Assembly (NCBI GenBank): GCA_026713345.1
Contig: JAPOOQ010000140.1
Span: 1-6,320 of the forward strand
Direction: 5' to 3'
Source: Gemmatimonadota bacterium
GTDB taxonomy: Bacteria > Gemmatimonadota > Gemmatimonadetes > Longimicrobiales > Gaopeijiaceae
DNA length: 6,320 bases
A program made the translations under genes and the position numbers. The notes below the pieces were generated by a model. That model was not told where the DNA came from. It worked only from the letters and a program-made list of their open reading frames with translations, and ran no database searches. Positions 4,694-6,320 of this stretch are shown one piece after another. Each line of letters opens with the position of its first letter. Position 1 is the stretch's first letter.

Positions 4694-5854
4694 TCAGCGT
4701 CGCGCGGTCGACGACATGCTACCCACGGTCAAGACAGGACAAACCTGCGGTGCTTCATACTCCAGCCCCAACAGCCGGAAGTAGTTCTCCCCCAACGCAA
4801 TGTTCCGAAACGCCTCGTCGTCCAGGAAGCCCAGGATCCGGCTGTTGACCTCCAACTCCGTCCTGTAGACCTCGAAGTCCTTGTCCGACGACGCCAGGAA
4901 GTCGGTTCCCGGCAGGATGCGGTCGGAATACTCGTTGAGGAAGTCGATGTAGAGCGGCTGGTAATCCTCCCTGGAGAAGTAGCTGTCGTCGATGACGCGC
5001 CAGGTGATGTCGAGCATGAGGTTGGGGTGGCGGTCGAGCACCGACGACATGAGCGCGATGTGATCGGCGGCCGGAAAGGTGGTGAGCTCCCGCGACAGCC
5101 CCATGTGCATCCAGACGATCTTGTTGTCCGGGTAGAGGTCGAGCACCTCCTGCATCCACGCCAGGTAGCGGGTCGGCTCCTCTTCGCTGCCAAGGTCGGA
5201 GTGAATCGCGATCGGGATGCCGCGCTCGCGCAGTACCGCCATGAAGGGCGACCACTCCGCGATCGTGGCCATGGGCACCGGTTCGTGCCCGTTCGCGAAG
5301 AGCGCCTGCTTGACCAGGTTGACCTCGCCCATCCACCGGAACATCCCAGGGTACTCGGTCTCGAGGAGCTCGATGCCGCGGAGCACCGACTCCGGCCGCG
5401 ACAGGTCGGGGAAGGTCATGGCAAGGGTGGCGTGCATGCCCTCCGGCGAACTGGCCAGGAGGTTGGTCGCGTTGGCGAAATCGTTCTTGAGGGTGGGGAT
5501 GACGGGGGTCCCCGGGCAGTCCAGGTAGTAGGTGCACGGCGAGTCCACCGGGAGCATCTGGCCGATCCCGTAGATGTTCACGAAGCGGACGCCGGTGTCG
5601 CGCAGATAGCCCATGACCTCGTCGAAGGGGACGGCAGGGCCGCCGAAGGGGCGGAAATGCAGGTGCGTGTCGACGACCGCGGTCTGGGGCTGGGCGGTGC
5701 GGTTGTAGCAGGCGGGGGCGAGGTTCTGGCCGGGCTCGAAGGCATCGAGGCCGGGCCGGGGCGGGGTGGCGCAGGCGGAAACAGCCGCCGCCACAAGGAC
5801 AAGAAGTATTGGCAATCCTGGGTACGCCTTCTTGCTATGCGACCCTGAACTCAT
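4694..5854 (-). CDS. Lipoprotein metal-dependent amidohydrolase (Amidohydro_2-like TIM barrel)
   Basis: This 386-residue predicted lipoprotein is a hydrolase of the amidohydrolase superfamily. The N-terminus has a basic start, a hydrophobic run (14-25) and lipobox VSAC with Cys28, so it should be exported and lipid-anchored. Barrel ligands are visible in order: HxH at H64/H66 (VVDTHLHF), E177 (WMGEVNL), H218 (IAIHSD), H250 (VWMHMG) and D318 (LPGTDF). This full set implies an active metal centre. The class covers amide, lactone and decarboxylation chemistry and the substrate cannot be read off. Start: ATG at 5854, with GGAGG (5863-5867) eight bases upstream and the signal peptide beginning there. 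A longer in-frame opening to 6145 runs into the MATE gene and is rejected. It has its own promoter candidate, so it need not be co-transcribed with its neighbours. Confidence 0.9.
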   Translation of the reverse strand: MSSGSHSKKAYPGLPILLVLVAAAVSACATPPRPGLDAFEPGQNLAPACYNRTAQPQTAVVDTHLHFRPFGGPAVPFDEVMGYLRDTGVRFVNIYGIGQMLPVDSPCTYYLDCPGTPVIPTLKNDFANATNLLASSPEGMHATLAMTFPDLSRPESVLRGIELLETEYPGMFRWMGEVNLVKQALFANGHEPVPMATIAEWSPFMAVLRERGIPIAIHSDLGSEEEPTRYLAWMQEVLDLYPDNKIVWMHMGLSRELTTFPAADHIALMSSVLDRHPNLMLDITWRVIDDSYFSREDYQPLYIDFLNEYSDRILPGTDFLASSDKDFEVYRTELEVNSRILGFLDDEAFRNIALGENYFRLLGLEYEAPQVCPVLTVGSMSSTARR

Positions 5855-5862
5855 GTCAACTG

Positions 5863-5867
5863 CCTCC
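5863..5867 (-). promoter_or_regulatory. Shine-Dalgarno GGAGG fixing the amidohydrolase start
   Basis: GGAGG on the - strand lies 8 nt before the ATG at 5854 and decides between this start and the longer in-frame opening upstream. Confidence 0.75.
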
Positions 5868-5885
5868 GTTTTGGTTTCGAGATAT

Positions 5886-5913
5886 ACAATAGAGCCATTC
5901 GACCGAAAGGCAA
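5886..5913 (-). promoter_or_regulatory. Candidate promoter of the amidohydrolase gene
   Basis: In the 101-bp gap between the MATE stop and the amidohydrolase, the - strand reads TTGCCT (5908-5913), 16 bp, then TATTGT (5886-5891), within the most AT-rich part of the gap. Both boxes are imperfect. No repressor-type dyad was seen. Confidence 0.4.
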
Positions 5914-5955
5914 CGAAGAGCCGAGCCTCCCGGTGGCCCCGCTTTTCGACCGCCC

Positions 5956-6320
5956 CTACACCTTCACCCGCTTCCACTTCCCCCGCTTGAACAGCACCGC
6001 GCTCACCACAGCCAGCGTCGAGAACGACACCGTCATCGCGATGAACACCCCGTTCGGGCCCATGCCGAGGGGGAAGGCCAGCATCCACGCGAGCGGGATC
6101 TCCCAGAGCCAGAAGCAGAAGAGGTTGATAATGGTCGGGGTCCACACCGCGCCGGCGCCGTTGAAGGCCGCGGTGAGGACCATGCCGTAGGCGTAGAAGA
6201 CGAAGCCGATCGAGACGATGCGGAGGCCGTCGATCGCGGTCGCGGTGGCCGCGCCGGTGCCGCCGAACAGGCTGACGATCGCGGGGGCGAAGGCGAAGAA
6301 GAACACCCCGACGGCGCCCA
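5956..6320 (-). CDS. MATE-family multidrug/toxin exporter, C-terminal part (5' end outside window)
   Basis: The last roughly 120 residues of a polytopic transporter are visible; the frame is open through 6318 to the window edge, so the start is missing. The GTG at 6306 is an internal Val codon, not a start. Three or four hydrophobic segments are present, with the MATE-type stretch GLRIVSIGFVFYAYGMVLTAAFNGAGAVWTPTIINLFCFWLWEIPLAWML and then GMGPNGVFIAMTVSFSTLAVVSAVLFKRGKWK. Small residues after the FNGAG turn and the P-T-I-I-N motif fit the C-lobe of Na+/H+-driven MATE exporters acting in the inner membrane. It ends with a basic tail and TAG. Substrate is unknown; it is 101 bp upstream of the amidohydrolase on the same strand. 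Confidence 0.88.
   Translation of the reverse strand, partial: GAVGVFFFAFAPAIVSLFGGTGAATATAIDGLRIVSIGFVFYAYGMVLTAAFNGAGAVWTPTIINLFCFWLWEIPLAWMLAFPLGMGPNGVFIAMTVSFSTLAVVSAVLFKRGKWKRVKV

Noticed and set aside
4610..5848. 412-codon + strand open frame opposite the amidohydrolase
   Set aside because: Composition is typical of an antisense shadow (Arg, Val, Glu, Gly rich), while the - strand shows a signal peptide and all metal ligands.
5855..6145. N-terminal extension of the amidohydrolase to an upstream start at 6145
   Set aside because: It overlaps the MATE gene, lacks domain features, and the lipoprotein signal plus GGAGG mark the start at 5854.

Overview
This window comes from a high-GC bacterial chromosome: G+C is high throughout and the third codon position is strongly GC-biased, so long antisense open frames shadow almost every real gene. 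The gene content (a VapBC/FitAB-type toxin-antitoxin pair, a YtrA-type GntR regulator with an ABC exporter, a secreted lipoprotein amidohydrolase, a MATE exporter) suggests an environmental Gram-negative lineage. Something like Gemmatimonadota would fit, but that is an impression from style and not a demonstrated placement.

Layout. On the + strand, positions 47-804 hold a ribbon-helix-helix antitoxin followed 8 nt later by a PIN-domain RNase toxin. Positions 805-1050 hold no confident gene: there is a palindromic operator-like site (850-867), then a short reading frame starting like a lipoprotein and, in another frame, a short peptide resembling the end of an S9 peptidase, so this may be gene debris. 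Everything from 1101 to the right edge is coded on the - strand.

The centre is a compact three-gene operon read right to left: GntR/YtrA-type repressor (3342-2920), ABC ATPase (2923-1982), six-helix permease (1985-1101). Both junctions are ATGA overlaps, so the genes are probably translationally coupled. In front of the repressor are a perfect -35 box and a 9-bp-arm inverted repeat covering the -10, which looks like the repressor's own operator. The likely logic is an autorepressed, ligand-induced export or envelope-stress system, as in the YtrABC class.

Upstream of that operon lies a 360-residue membrane protein (4610-3528) whose C-terminal part looks like a two-helix ion-channel pore but lacks a G-Y-G selectivity filter. 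Then come a lipoprotein metal-dependent amidohydrolase (5854-4694) with its own promoter and Shine-Dalgarno, and the C-terminal part of a MATE-family exporter running off the right edge.

The least explained structure is a pair of 62-bp elements at 1051-1112 and 3452-3513. Each consists of two identical 16-bp perfect palindromes set exactly 46 bp apart around a conserved 30-bp spacer. The copies lie in the same orientation, flank the regulator-ABC-permease operon, and each lies at or just past the 3' end of a - strand gene. One palindrome contains the permease stop codon. Their function is unknown to me; this is the main candidate for something undescribed.
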